Shown here piece after piece: positions 8,342 through 16,991 of a DNA stretch of 64,000 bases. Within the stretch, counting starts at the first letter, position 1; the number at the start of each line of letters is the position of its first letter. This stretch comes from JAPPOI01 sp028818055. Lineage in GTDB: Bacteria > Pseudomonadota > Alphaproteobacteria > Rhodobacterales > Rhodobacteraceae. The notes below the pieces were generated by a model. That model ran no database searches. It had not been told where the DNA came from and was given only the letters and a program-made list of their open reading frames with translations. The stretch is taken from contig OZ253954.1 of NCBI GenBank assembly GCA_965267405.1, forward strand, positions 1,798,001-1,862,000. Direction: 5' to 3'. Position numbers and translations under genes: made by a program.

Positions 8342-8692
8342 ATGTCTGAATTTTTACCCAAAGATGTGCGTGACGGGCTGGAGCTTGCACGGAAACGAAA
8401 CATCAAAAAGAAAAGCCGTTTGCGGGTGCATGTGGGCGATCATGCCTTCACGATTTTGCGCTATTGGGACGACGGTTTTGCGCTTGATGTCGACGATGCG
8501 CCGCATCTTCGTGGACTAGTAGATGTTTACGATGGCAGCCGACACATTTCGCAATGCCTGATCGTAGCATCCGAAGAAGAAGCGGGCGAAATGGTGTACG
8601 AATTCAAGCGCGAGACGACCGCGACCGATAAGGCTCCGCTTGACTATGTGAAAGATGAAAAAGCGCCGATCGCGTTGCTGACGCAAAACTGA
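8342..8692 (+). CDS. conserved hypothetical protein, 116 residues
   Basis: I do not recognise a named family. The 116-residue product is soluble, with a basic N-terminal helix (LARKRNIKKKSRLRV) and then a beta-rich middle (VHVGDHAFTILRYWDDGFAL, then GLVDVYDGSRHISQCLIVAS) that superficially recalls the PilZ barrel. The RxxxR and D/NxSxxG signature of cyclic-di-GMP-binding PilZ proteins is not clear, so I make no functional claim. GGGGGTGG precedes the start. It has normal codon use and is followed by about 220 bases before the GSCFA gene. Confidence 0.7.
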   Translation: MSEFLPKDVRDGLELARKRNIKKKSRLRVHVGDHAFTILRYWDDGFALDVDDAPHLRGLVDVYDGSRHISQCLIVASEEEAGEMVYEFKRETTATDKAPLDYVKDEKAPIALLTQN

Positions 8693-8911
8693 TTCATCGA
8701 ATATTTTTGAAATGGTCCCGGGAGTGTTCGGACATTTCTGCCTGTCCGGTTGCCACGCCAGAAGACCGTTTGGGCGTTTAGCTCCCGTTCCAATACGGAT
8801 CTTGTGCGACATGCTTAACCCTGGACTCGTTACGCTCCTATACGTTGACCCGGTTTGCGGATTGCGGCACGCTGTCTCAAAACCCGGAATGGCACCGGGA
8901 AGGAGAGCAGA

Positions 8912-10099
8912 ATGGCCCAAGCGGACGGCGAGATCGCCGATGCCATTGACGTAAAGTTTCAGACGACCTCGAAAGACGGGCCGGAATACCGCACTTGGTT
9001 CCGCGGCGAGCATACGAATTTCAATCCTAAGCTTGATCGGATCATGTCTCTGGACGGGCCGGAACAATTCGTCTTGAAGGGATGGTTGCCCGAGAGACCG
9101 ATCATCAACAAAGGAACGCAGATAACTGCGTTCGGATCCTGCTTTGCATCGAATATTTCGAACTGGCTGAGCCGCCGCAACTTTCGTGTTCTGAACAAAT
9201 CTGACGACGCAACGCGTGCCTATGTTGTGACGATGGGCGAAGGCATGGTGAATTCTTTTGTCATTCGTCAGCAGTTTGAATGGGCATGGGAAAACAAGAT
9301 TTTCGATCAACCGCTCTGGCACGGCTACAAGGCGGAAGAATACGGTTATGATGAAGAGGTGCGCCTTGAAACACGCCGTATCTTCGATGAAACCGAGGTC
9401 TTCATTCTAACGTTCGGGTTGTCTGAAGTTTGGTATGATGAACCCACTGGCAACGTGTTTTGGAGAACAATTCCAAAAGACGTCTACGACCCAAGTCGCC
9501 ATAAATTTCGGCTTTCGACGGTCGATGAGAACCGCGAGAACATCCGCGCAATCTACGACTTGATCCGCAAGTATCGCCCGGATGCGAAGATCATCGTCAC
9601 ACTCAGTCCGGTCCCTTTGATTGCGACGTTCCGCGATGTTTCGTGCATCACCGCCAACTCAGTTTCAAAGGCGACTCTTCGAGTGGCCTTGGATGAAGTC
9701 GTTCGTGAAGTGCGTGATGAGGGGGCCATCTACTATTGGCCGTCCTACGAGATTGTTCAGGATGTTTTTCGGATGCCCTATAAACCCGACCGGCGGCACG
9801 TTCGCATTCGGGTGCTTAATTACATCATGCGATTGTTCGAGACAGCATGGTGCACCGATTCCGAAATAGATGAAGCAGAGATGCTTCAAAGTTGGGCATT
9901 GGCTCATGTTGCTGCTGGCAATTTGCCGCGCGAACTTGATGCCATTATTGCTGAGCAGCGCCCGTACCGATTGCGTCAATATATCGAGAATAACAGGCTT
10001 CACCCCGACGATGACGTCGACGCCGCGATTAAGGATATGCTGTCGACGTTGCGCATTCGAATGCGCGAAAAAGTGAATGCTGACAAAAACTTAGGCTGA
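8912..10099 (+). CDS. GSCFA-domain protein (SGNH-like hydrolase fold)
   Basis: This 395-residue protein has the eponymous ITAFGSCFASNISNWLSRR motif near residue 75 and later ILTFGLSEVWYD, VTLSPVPLIATF and YYWPSYEIV. These define the GSCFA family, a relative of SGNH/GDSL esterases in which the Ser of GSC is the likely nucleophile. Members are common near polysaccharide or cell-envelope genes, but the substrate is unknown. The upstream in-frame extension was rejected because AGGAGAGC lies nine bases before the chosen ATG. The gene converges on hemC with a nine-base overlap of coding ends. Confidence 0.85.
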   Translation: MAQADGEIADAIDVKFQTTSKDGPEYRTWFRGEHTNFNPKLDRIMSLDGPEQFVLKGWLPERPIINKGTQITAFGSCFASNISNWLSRRNFRVLNKSDDATRAYVVTMGEGMVNSFVIRQQFEWAWENKIFDQPLWHGYKAEEYGYDEEVRLETRRIFDETEVFILTFGLSEVWYDEPTGNVFWRTIPKDVYDPSRHKFRLSTVDENRENIRAIYDLIRKYRPDAKIIVTLSPVPLIATFRDVSCITANSVSKATLRVALDEVVREVRDEGAIYYWPSYEIVQDVFRMPYKPDRRHVRIRVLNYIMRLFETAWCTDSEIDEAEMLQSWALAHVAAGNLPRELDAIIAEQRPYRLRQYIENNRLHPDDDVDAAIKDMLSTLRIRMREKVNADKNLG

Positions 10100-11038
10100 T
10101 TTCCAGTCGAAGAACCCTTCGCCAGCTTTTCCAAGAAGTTCTTCGGCCAGGTCGCGGCCCATAGCTGGACCTATGTCGACAGTTCCCGTTCGGCTTCCGG
10201 CAATAGCCTCGGACCCATCAGTTCGAAGAATCTCGCCGCGCAAGGTCAACTGATCTCCGTTCAATTCGGCAAGCCCCGCAATGGGCGTTTCGCATGAACC
10301 GTCCAGCGCGGCGAGAAAGGCACGCTCAGCCGCAAGGCGCTGGCCGGTTGGCGTGTCGTGGATCGCTGAAAGCATCTCTTTTGCTCGATCATCGTCAGCG
10401 CGACGTTCGATGCCGATTGCGCCTTGCGCAACGGCAGGAAGCATTTCGTTTGTCTCGATTGCCGAAGCGGCGACGTGGCTCATTCCCAACCTGTTCAGGC
10501 CGGCCATCGCCAGAAAGGTGCAATGCGCAACACCATCCTCGAGCTTCTTCAGGCGGGTTTGAACATTTCCACGAAATTCCACCACTTCAAGATCTGGTCG
10601 CTGATTCAATAGCTGTGCTTTCCGGCGCAAGCTGGAAGTTCCGACGATTGTTCCTGGTTTCAGGGCTGCAAGGGTGCCACCAGCAGGTGAGACAAACGCG
10701 TCGCGCACATCTTCTCGTGGAAGATAGCAGTCAAGCACCAAGCCCTCGGGCTGTTCGACTGGCATGTCTTTCATGGAATGGACCGCAATGTCGATGCGGC
10801 TCGCCAACATGTCGTCTTCGATTTCGCGCGTGAATAGACCTTTGCCGCCAATTTCCTTCAAGGGACGATCCAGCACACGATCGCCCGTTGTTTTGATGAC
10901 AACGATTTCGAAAGCGTCTTCAGAAAGATCGAATGCGCCTGCCAAGCGGCTTCGAGTTTCGTGGGCCTGAGCAAGCGCCAATGGCGATCCACGCGTACCA
11001 ATCCGAAACGGGTTATTAGGGTTGGGCAAATCAGTCAT
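10091..11038 (-). CDS. hemC: hydroxymethylbilane synthase (porphobilinogen deaminase)
   Basis: This 315-residue cytoplasmic enzyme polymerises four porphobilinogens to hydroxymethylbilane in tetrapyrrole synthesis. It shows IGTRGSPLALAQAHE at the N-terminus, HSMKDMPVE, GTSSLRRKAQLL and VEFRGNVQTRL in the active site, and GSCETPIA with the Cys that holds the dipyrromethane cofactor. The start at MTDLPNPNN was preferred over one 12 codons earlier because it fits the usual family length. It diverges from hemE, the enzyme two steps later in the same pathway, across a 100-base gap that contains nested palindromes. Confidence 0.96.
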   Translation of the reverse strand: MTDLPNPNNPFRIGTRGSPLALAQAHETRSRLAGAFDLSEDAFEIVVIKTTGDRVLDRPLKEIGGKGLFTREIEDDMLASRIDIAVHSMKDMPVEQPEGLVLDCYLPREDVRDAFVSPAGGTLAALKPGTIVGTSSLRRKAQLLNQRPDLEVVEFRGNVQTRLKKLEDGVAHCTFLAMAGLNRLGMSHVAASAIETNEMLPAVAQGAIGIERRADDDRAKEMLSAIHDTPTGQRLAAERAFLAALDGSCETPIAGLAELNGDQLTLRGEILRTDGSEAIAGSRTGTVDIGPAMGRDLAEELLGKAGEGFFDWKSA

Positions 11039-11069
11039 GCGGACCTTTCTAAGGGCGTCAGAAAACTCT

Positions 11070-11090
11070 GACAATCCATTGTCTTGACAA
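11070..11090. promoter_or_regulatory. nested palindromes between hemC and hemE, candidate operator
   Basis: Two perfect inverted repeats overlap here. GACAAT-CC-ATTGTC covers 11070-11083, and TTGTC-TT-GACAA covers 11079-11090. They sit in the middle of the divergent hemC/hemE control region and include a TTGACA that could be a -35 element. The regulator is unknown. Confidence 0.35.
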
Positions 11091-11138
11091 GTTGACGTGG
11101 TCGTTGGACCAGTGTTGAAACACCGATCCGGGGGATAG

Positions 11139-12179
11139 ATGGCAGAGACAAAGTTGATACAGCGCGCCTTGGCAGGAGAAACTCTTCCGACGCCGCCAAT
11201 TTGGATGATGCGACAAGCAGGACGGTACCTTCCTGAATACCGCGCAACCCGGGCCCAAGCCGGGGATTTTCTGTCACTTTGCTACAACTCAGACCTGGCT
11301 GCAGAAGTTACATTACAGCCGATCCGGCGATATGGATTTGATGCGGCCATCCTGTTTGCCGATATCTTGTTGGTTCCAGATGCGCTGGGCGCTGACCTTT
11401 GGTTTGTCACCGGCGAAGGACCAAGGTTGTCAACAATTACAACCGATGCTGACTTTGAAAAGATCAAAGGCGCGGATGACATTCACGATCATCTTGCACC
11501 GGTTTATGAAACAGTCCGCATTCTGTCCCGAGAGCTTCCAAATGAAACAACCTTAATTGGTTTTGCAGGGGCTCCGTGGACCGTAGCAACCTACATGATT
11601 GCCGGACGTGGAACTCCGGATCAGGGGCCTGCTCATGCATTAAAGGCCGAGAATCGGCCGCTGTTTCAGGCGGTCATTGATCGACTTACAGAAGCGACAA
11701 TTGTGTATCTCGATGCTCAAATCAGAGCCGGGGCCGAAGTGGTAAAACTGTTCGACAGTTGGGCCGGGTCACTTAAGGGCGAGGACTTCACCGAGTTTGC
11801 TTTAAAACCGGCTGCGACAATCATTTCAGCGCTTAAAGCCAAGCATCCGAACACACCAGTTATCGCATTCCCACGAGAAGCGGGTGACAACTATATTGGT
11901 TTTGCCAAGGCGACCGGAGCCGATTGTGTGGCGTTGGATAACTCGGTTTCCGCCGTATGGGCCGCGGAGCATGTGCAAGTGGATAGCTGTGTCCAAGGCA
12001 ATCTTGCATCCTCTCACATGGTGACCGGTGGCTCTGCTCTGGTGGAAGAAACCGGCGCGATTTGCCGCGCGTTTGCGAATGGTGCCCATATTTTCAACCT
12101 TGGACATGGGATCACACCGGACGCCGACCCCGCGAACGTTGAACTGATGATCGAAACCGTGCGAAGCGGGAATTGGTAG
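11139..12179 (+). CDS. hemE: uroporphyrinogen decarboxylase
   Basis: This 346-residue enzyme removes four acetate carboxyls from uroporphyrinogen III to give coproporphyrinogen III. Family signatures are clear: PPIWMMRQAGRYLPEYRATR near residue 20, AAILFADILLVPDALG, GFAGAPWTVATYMI near residue 145, LFDSWAG near 205, and HIFNLGHGI near the C-terminus. The length is as expected. It is divergent from hemC and followed 19 bases later by a dehydrogenase gene on the same strand. Confidence 0.97.
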   Translation: MAETKLIQRALAGETLPTPPIWMMRQAGRYLPEYRATRAQAGDFLSLCYNSDLAAEVTLQPIRRYGFDAAILFADILLVPDALGADLWFVTGEGPRLSTITTDADFEKIKGADDIHDHLAPVYETVRILSRELPNETTLIGFAGAPWTVATYMIAGRGTPDQGPAHALKAENRPLFQAVIDRLTEATIVYLDAQIRAGAEVVKLFDSWAGSLKGEDFTEFALKPAATIISALKAKHPNTPVIAFPREAGDNYIGFAKATGADCVALDNSVSAVWAAEHVQVDSCVQGNLASSHMVTGGSALVEETGAICRAFANGAHIFNLGHGITPDADPANVELMIETVRSGNW

Positions 12180-12198
12180 ACACTAGAGCGGGGATGAG

Positions 12199-13068
12199 AT
12201 GGGCGAGATAATCGGAGTTATCGGTCTAGGCCGCATGGGCTGGGCGCTGGCCGAGCGTCTGGCCGGGCAAGGGGCCGAAGTGGTCGGCTGGACTCGCAGG
12301 GGTGTAGATTCGGACATGGCCAAGGCTGCCGGGTTCGAAAGCGCCGCTGATCTTAGCGACTGTGCAGCTCGCTCTGACATTTTGATGTTGTCGCTTTTCG
12401 ACGACACAGCTGTTGAGGCAATTCTGGGTCAGCTGGCGGAACTGGACCTATCCGGCAAGCTGATCGTCGAGACGTCGACAATTGCACCCGATGTGGTCCA
12501 ACGATTTGAGGATCGCATCCTGGCGGCGGGCGGGCGCTTGATCGATGCCCCAATCTCGGGTGGACCTGAAATGGTCGAAGCTGGGACCATTGGATTATTC
12601 ATTGGCGGCGCCGAAGACGATGTCGCGCGCTTCTGGCCCGTGGGCGAATTGGCATCTAATCGAATGGCTCGGGTTGGTGATCTGGGAATGGGTGCAACTG
12701 CAAAGATCGTGAACAACGTCGCGCTTGCCGGAGCATTCCAATCCGCCGTTGAGGCTTTGTTGTTGGGACAAAAGCTTGGGCTGGGCTTAGAAGTCATGCT
12801 GGGTTTCTTGGCAAAAAGCCCTGGCACAACCCCTATGTTCAAAGATCGCATCGCCAAGATCACCGGAGAAGACGAAGAAGTTGGTTTCTCTGTCGACGGT
12901 GGTGTTAAGGACCTTACGCTGTTTACCGGTGTTGCAGAGGCCGCTGGTATCGAACTTTCAGCGACAAATCGGGTTCGCGACAACTTTGAAAAGGCGCAAC
13001 TCGCTGGCCTTGGCGATCGTGATGCAGCGGCTGTGGCGGCGATGCTTTTGGGGCTGATAGAACGTTAG
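12199..13068 (+). CDS. NAD(P)-dependent oxidoreductase of the 3-hydroxyisobutyrate dehydrogenase family
   Basis: This 289-residue protein has an N-terminal Rossmann motif GVIGLGRMGWALAERL and the beta-hydroxyacid dehydrogenase features ETSTIAPDVV, APISGGPEMVEAGT (substrate-binding, near residue 120) and GATAKIVNN with the catalytic Lys near 170. Such enzymes oxidise 3-hydroxyisobutyrate, tartronate semialdehyde or similar beta-hydroxyacids; the exact substrate is not evident. It follows hemE closely and may share its transcript. Its stop codon overlaps the convergent NUDIX gene stop (TTAG, four bases). Confidence 0.88.
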   Translation: MGEIIGVIGLGRMGWALAERLAGQGAEVVGWTRRGVDSDMAKAAGFESAADLSDCAARSDILMLSLFDDTAVEAILGQLAELDLSGKLIVETSTIAPDVVQRFEDRILAAGGRLIDAPISGGPEMVEAGTIGLFIGGAEDDVARFWPVGELASNRMARVGDLGMGATAKIVNNVALAGAFQSAVEALLLGQKLGLGLEVMLGFLAKSPGTTPMFKDRIAKITGEDEEVGFSVDGGVKDLTLFTGVAEAAGIELSATNRVRDNFEKAQLAGLGDRDAAAVAAMLLGLIER

Positions 13069-13514
13069 CGCACAATCGGTTCAAGCGGGTCGTAGGCCGC
13101 TGAACCGTCATGGTCCCAGACAACCTCGGCAAGGCTGTCGGGTTTCACGTTGAGCACGGCTAATTCTTCTCGCGTTACCCATTTGCGTGTGTGGACGATG
13201 CCTTCTGGGTCGGTCCAGTCGGCGGGGATACCTATCGAAAGCAGGGTGCAGCGGAAGTAAACATCGACCTGATGGAATTCGCGCTCTGGGTCGTGGAACT
13301 CGTTGATCAACACGGCGTCGCCGACTTCAACTTCAAGCCCGGTCTCTTCAAAGATTTCGCGTTTGAGATTTTCAGGCAAAGACTGGTGCAATTCGACGCC
13401 GCCACCAGGTGCGCAAAGCAAATTACTTTGGTGGCCTGGCCAAGCATTCACCAGCAGCAACTGGTTGTTCCTCAGGATTATGCCACGAACAGAAATCCGT
13501 ACGGGTCGAGACAT
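13065..13514 (-). CDS. NUDIX hydrolase
   Basis: This 149-residue protein has a complete Nudix box, PGGGVELHQSLPENL then KREIFEETGLEV around residues 38-65, with the REIFEET glutamates that bind Mg. The family hydrolyses a nucleoside diphosphate linked to a variable moiety. The specific substrate cannot be told from the sequence. It lies six bases downstream of purK on the same strand, so it could be cotranscribed with purE-purK and have a nucleotide housecleaning role, which is inference. Confidence 0.88.
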   Translation of the reverse strand: MSRPVRISVRGIILRNNQLLLVNAWPGHQSNLLCAPGGGVELHQSLPENLKREIFEETGLEVEVGDAVLINEFHDPEREFHQVDVYFRCTLLSIGIPADWTDPEGIVHTRKWVTREELAVLNVKPDSLAEVVWDHDGSAAYDPLEPIVR

Positions 13515-13520
13515 GGTCCG

Positions 13521-14603
13521 TTAACCGCGATCTGACGCGGGCCTTACCACACGGGTGACGTGTCCCATTTTGCGACCGTCACGCGTTTCAGCCTTACCGT
13601 ATAGGTGTAGTTGGGCACCGGTTTCTGCGGTTATTCCCGGAACCAGATTCATATCATCACCAATGATGTTCGACATTACGACGTCGGAATGTCGAACCGG
13701 ATCGACCAGAGGCAACCCAGCAACGGCGCGAATGTGCTGCTCGAACTGGTCAATGACGGCGCCAGCCTCGGTCCAATGGCCCGAGTTGTGTACGCGCGGT
13801 GCGATCTCATTAACGATCAATTCGTCACCAGCAACGAACAGTTCGACACCAATGACGCCGATATAATCCAGAGCCGTCAGAATTGTGCCAGCGACGCCGA
13901 ACGCGCGTTCGCGTAGTTCGGGTGAAATGTTTGCGGGCACAGTGGTTGTTCGCAGAATTCCGTCTTTATGGACATTTTCGCCTGGTTCGAAACAGGCGAT
14001 GGTGTCGTCCAGCCCGCGCGCACCGATTACGCTGATTTCGCAATCGAAGTCGACGAAACCCTCTAGGATGGCATCTGCACCGGCCATTGCTTCGAGCGCT
14101 TTTGGGGCATCATGTCGATCCTTCAGGCGCGCCTGACCTTTGCCGTCGTATCCGAGGCGGCGCGTTTTGAGAATCGAAGGCAGGCCAACTGCGGCTATTG
14201 CTTGGGCCAAATCGACTTCTGTGGTCACAGGTGCGAAAGGTGCGGTCTTCAGGCCGATCTCATTCAAAAACGCCTTTTCGGTCAGACGGTCTTGACTGAC
14301 CGACAGAGCTTGGCGATTGGGGCGGATCGGAACCACAGCTTCAATCGCATCAAGTGCGCTTGCCGGAACGTTTTCGAATTCGTAGGTGACAACGTCGACG
14401 GCCTCGGCAAAAGCTTTCAGTGCTTCGGAGTCTGTATAATCGGCAGCAATATGCTGGCTGGCGGTCTCGGCGGCAGGTGCCGCTCCTGGCTCAAAGATCA
14501 CTGTATGAAAGCCCAGCCGGGCCGCGGCCATCGAGAGCATCCGGCCCAATTGGCCACCGCCGAGAATCCCGATTGTCTGACCGGGCTTTAGTGGCTCAAC
14601 CAT
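13521..14603 (-). CDS. purK: 5-(carboxyamino)imidazole ribonucleotide synthase
   Basis: This 360-residue ATP-grasp enzyme converts AIR, ATP and bicarbonate to N5-CAIR in purine synthesis. It begins TIGILGGGQLGRMLSMAA and carries PSILKTRRLGYDGKGQ, the ATP-grasp core, and later NEIAPRVHNSGHWT. The start at MVEPLKPGQ overlaps the purE stop by eight bases; a start four codons earlier (MSRAMVEP) is equally possible. The purE-purK order, with purE first and overlapping, is the usual operon and its product feeds PurE directly. Confidence 0.95.
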   Translation of the reverse strand: MVEPLKPGQTIGILGGGQLGRMLSMAAARLGFHTVIFEPGAAPAAETASQHIAADYTDSEALKAFAEAVDVVTYEFENVPASALDAIEAVVPIRPNRQALSVSQDRLTEKAFLNEIGLKTAPFAPVTTEVDLAQAIAAVGLPSILKTRRLGYDGKGQARLKDRHDAPKALEAMAGADAILEGFVDFDCEISVIGARGLDDTIACFEPGENVHKDGILRTTTVPANISPELRERAFGVAGTILTALDYIGVIGVELFVAGDELIVNEIAPRVHNSGHWTEAGAVIDQFEQHIRAVAGLPLVDPVRHSDVVMSNIIGDDMNLVPGITAETGAQLHLYGKAETRDGRKMGHVTRVVRPASDRG

Positions 14604-15075
14604 CGCTCGGCTCATCCGGAATTGAGGCAGACAAATCGGATCGCCACGTATCGAGCCGCTGCGCAAGATCTGCATCCTGCAATGCAAGAATTTGTGCAGC
14701 CATCAATCCTGCATTGGCGGCTCCGCCAATCGCCATTGTTGCCACGGGGTAACCACGTGGCATTTGGACGATCGAGTAAAGACTGTCGACACCCTTGAGA
14801 GCGCGGGTTTCCACCGGCACACCAATGACGGGAATGCGCGTTTTGGAAGCCATCATTCCAGGAAGGTGAGCGGCGCCACCTGCGCCCGCGATGATGGCTC
14901 GTAGTCCACGATCAGCGGCTGACTTCCCGTATTCCCACAACCGATCCGGTGTGCGGTGCGCCGATACAATTTTGGCCTCATACGTGATGCCGAGCTCGTC
15001 CAAAATTTCCGCGGCTGCCTTGAGGGTCGGCCAATCTGATTGGCTGCCCATCACAATTCCGACGTGGATCGTCAC
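14596..15075 (-). CDS. purE: N5-carboxyaminoimidazole ribonucleotide mutase
   Basis: This 159-residue enzyme moves the carboxylate of N5-CAIR to C4, giving CAIR. It has IVMGSQSDWPTLKAA at the N-terminus, AKIVSAHRTPDRL with the active-site His, and IIAGAGGAAHLPGM in the middle, with GVPV and PRGYPVATMAIG following. The length matches class I PurE. It is the first gene of a purE-purK unit, which probably continues into the NUDIX gene. Confidence 0.97.
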   Translation of the reverse strand: MTIHVGIVMGSQSDWPTLKAAAEILDELGITYEAKIVSAHRTPDRLWEYGKSAADRGLRAIIAGAGGAAHLPGMMASKTRIPVIGVPVETRALKGVDSLYSIVQMPRGYPVATMAIGGAANAGLMAAQILALQDADLAQRLDTWRSDLSASIPDEPSDG

Positions 15076-15135
15076 GCCTTGCCCTCCATTAAATTCAGGC
15101 GGACCCTAACTGTCTGTGAAACATGCTGCAATTGC

Positions 15136-15357
15136 TCAGGCGATGATATCCGGCGTAATCCGGTCTTCAAGCGCGGCTATTTGATCTTTCAGGGCGAGTT
15201 TCTGCTTTTTCAATCTTCGGATTGTAAGTGCGTCGCCTGTACCCTTGTGTTCCAGGGCGTGAATAGCTTCGTCCAGATCGCGATGGTCACTTTTCAGTGC
15301 TGCAAGCTTCACCCGAAGAACATCGGCGGCTTCCATCTTTTCTGGTGGTTGGGTCAT
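15136..15357 (-). CDS. YdcH family (DUF465) small protein
   Basis: This 73-residue protein is predicted to be almost wholly helical. It holds LRVKLAALKSDHRDLDEAIH and RLKKQKLALKDQIAALEDRI, the two-helix DUF465 pattern. The function of the family is unknown; members are abundant small cytoplasmic proteins in proteobacteria. A start ten codons upstream (15387) is possible, and neither has a strong ribosome site. It is divergent from the heat-shock gene hsp20, with about 160 bases between. Confidence 0.8.
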   Translation of the reverse strand: MTQPPEKMEAADVLRVKLAALKSDHRDLDEAIHALEHKGTGDALTIRRLKKQKLALKDQIAALEDRITPDIIA

Positions 15358-15427
15358 ATCCAAGGTCCGTTTACCGGATCTTCCCATAAAATACAGGTTT
15401 ATTTGCGTTTCTCATACCCTGATCTCA

Positions 15428-15456
15428 CTTGAATGGTGTGCCCTGTGCCCCCATAT
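15428..15456 (+). promoter_or_regulatory. sigma-32 (RpoH) type promoter of hsp20
   Basis: CTTGAAT at 15428-15434 and CCCCATAT at 15449-15456 are separated by 14 bases. Both match the heat-shock sigma factor consensus (CTTGAA, CCCCAT) at the right spacing. The site lies 62 bases before the hsp20 ATG, on the same strand. Confidence 0.8.
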
Positions 15457-15518
15457 TTTTAACAGCAAAGCTGCCAAAAGGGGCTTTGCGGGCCGTCGCT
15501 TGGTTTTGAGGACGAGAA

Positions 15519-15929
15519 ATGAGTAAATTGACTTTGGGGACACACCCTTTCCTTCTTGGGTTTGACCAGCTTGAACGTATGGTTGAGCGCACAGCGAAAG
15601 CCGACAACGGCTATCCACCCTACAACATTGAACAAGTCAGCGATCATGCCTTTCGGATTACCTTGGCAGTAGCCGGGTTCGCCGAGGAAGATTTGTCGAT
15701 CACGCTTGAAGACAAGCAATTGGTCGTGCGCGGAAAGCAGGTTGAGGAACCTTCGGACCGTGTGTTTCTTCATCGTGGCATCGCCGCGCGCCAGTTCCAA
15801 CGAACTTTCTTGTTGGCGGATGGTGTCGAAGTTGCCGGTGCGTCCATGGAGCACGGTTTGCTGCATGTGGACCTATCTCGCGCGGTCCCGGAAAGCGTGG
15901 TTCAAACCATCAAAATCAACAACAATTGA
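15519..15929 (+). CDS. Hsp20-family small heat-shock chaperone
   Basis: This 136-residue protein has an alpha-crystallin domain at about residues 30-120. PPYNIEQVSDHAFRITLAVA begins the domain, then AGFAEEDLSITLEDKQLVVRG, the RGIAARQFQRTFLLADGVEV loop, and HGLLHVDLSRAVPE. It holds unfolding proteins in a refoldable state (IbpA type). A strong RpoH-type promoter lies upstream. The DUF1150 gene follows 15 bases later, a pairing known in Rhodobacterales. Confidence 0.93.
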   Translation: MSKLTLGTHPFLLGFDQLERMVERTAKADNGYPPYNIEQVSDHAFRITLAVAGFAEEDLSITLEDKQLVVRGKQVEEPSDRVFLHRGIAARQFQRTFLLADGVEVAGASMEHGLLHVDLSRAVPESVVQTIKINNN

Positions 15930-15944
15930 GGAAGGAGCATAGTC

Positions 15945-16172
15945 ATGAATACCCCGTATAATTTTGAAGACCAAACTGGTGACCGCATAGTCTATGTGCG
16001 CCCGGTGGACGTATCTGATCTTCCACAGGAGTTGCAGGACCAAGCCGGCAGTTTGGATCAGATCTATGCTGTGCACAGCACTGACGGGTCAAGACTCGCG
16101 CTCGTAAAAGACCGATCGCTGGCATTTGAGCTGGCGCGCCAAAATGATTTGGCTCCGGTGAATGTTCACTGA
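15945..16172 (+). CDS. DUF1150 family protein
   Basis: This 75-residue protein carries RIVYVRPVDVSDLP and LDQIYAVHSTDGSRLALVKD, the core of DUF1150, which is restricted mainly to alphaproteobacteria and usually lies directly behind hsp20. Function is unknown; co-expression with the small heat-shock protein suggests a stress-related role. A GAAGGAG ribosome site precedes the ATG. No terminator is visible before pdxJ. Confidence 0.88.
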   Translation: MNTPYNFEDQTGDRIVYVRPVDVSDLPQELQDQAGSLDQIYAVHSTDGSRLALVKDRSLAFELARQNDLAPVNVH

Positions 16173-16241
16173 TCCTAAATTTGGTTTTACCTGACGCGGC
16201 CTTTTTATAGTGTCGTCCAGCAAGTCGACGTGGAGGCCGTC

Positions 16242-16991
16242 ATGAGTGATTCTCACCATCTTCGTCTAGGCGTGAATATTGACCACGTCGCGACCGTGCG
16301 TAATGCGCGCGGCGGTGCATATCCCGACCCACTTCGAGCTGCGAAGATCGCCGAGGAAGCTGGCGCAGATGGAATTACCGCCCACCTGCGCGAGGACCGG
16401 CGTCATATTTCGGATGCCGACATCGAAGGACTGATGGACGTTTTGGACGTGCCGTTAAACTTCGAAATGGCCGCGACTGATGAAATGCAACGGATCGCTC
16501 TGCGGCATAAGCCACACGCAGTGTGCATTGTCCCGGAAAAGCGCGAAGAGAAAACGACCGAAGGCGGTCTTGAAGTCGCACGCGAGGAAAACCGTTTGGC
16601 GCATTTCATAGCGCCGCTGCGCGACGCAGGTTGCCGTGTTTCCATTTTTATTGCCGCCGATCAACGGCAGATCGAAGCAGCAAATCGGATCGGCGCTGAG
16701 GTGATAGAGCTTCACACAGGTGCTTATTGCGACGCCCATGCCGAAGGTCGCTTCGACGACCGCGATGAGGAGCTGGCGCGCCTGACAGAGATGGCCAGTA
16801 TTGCGCATGGTTTGGGCCTTGAGGTCCATGCCGGCCATGGTTTGACGTACGAAACAGTGTCGCCGGTTGCGGCGCTTCCTGAAGTGCGGGAGCTGAACAT
16901 TGGCCACTTCTTGATCGGCGAGGCCATATTCCTTGGCCTGACGCCGGCAGTTCACGAGATGCGCAGATTGATGGACGAGGCGCGTGCATGA
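16242..16991 (+). CDS. pdxJ: pyridoxine 5'-phosphate synthase
   Basis: This 249-residue TIM-barrel enzyme condenses 3-amino-1-phosphohydroxyacetone with deoxyxylulose phosphate, the last step of DXP-dependent vitamin B6 synthesis. Diagnostic segments are RLGVNIDHVATVRNARGG at the start, GITAHLREDRRHI, VCIVPEKREE, EVIELHTGAY and VHAGHGLTYE. The ATG chosen has GGAGG eight bases upstream. It overlaps acpS by four bases; the pdxJ-acpS order is widely conserved. Confidence 0.97.
   Translation: MSDSHHLRLGVNIDHVATVRNARGGAYPDPLRAAKIAEEAGADGITAHLREDRRHISDADIEGLMDVLDVPLNFEMAATDEMQRIALRHKPHAVCIVPEKREEKTTEGGLEVAREENRLAHFIAPLRDAGCRVSIFIAADQRQIEAANRIGAEVIELHTGAYCDAHAEGRFDDRDEELARLTEMASIAHGLGLEVHAGHGLTYETVSPVAALPEVRELNIGHFLIGEAIFLGLTPAVHEMRRLMDEARA

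Noticed and set aside
8516..9322. 268-codon minus-strand frame opposite the hypothetical and GSCFA genes
   Set aside because: It spans the end of one good gene and the start of another on the other strand, with no family signature.
11039..11138. Possible replication origin beside hemE, as in Caulobacter and Rickettsia
   Set aside because: The hemC-hemE gap is only about 100 bases and has no DnaA box or AT-rich tract.
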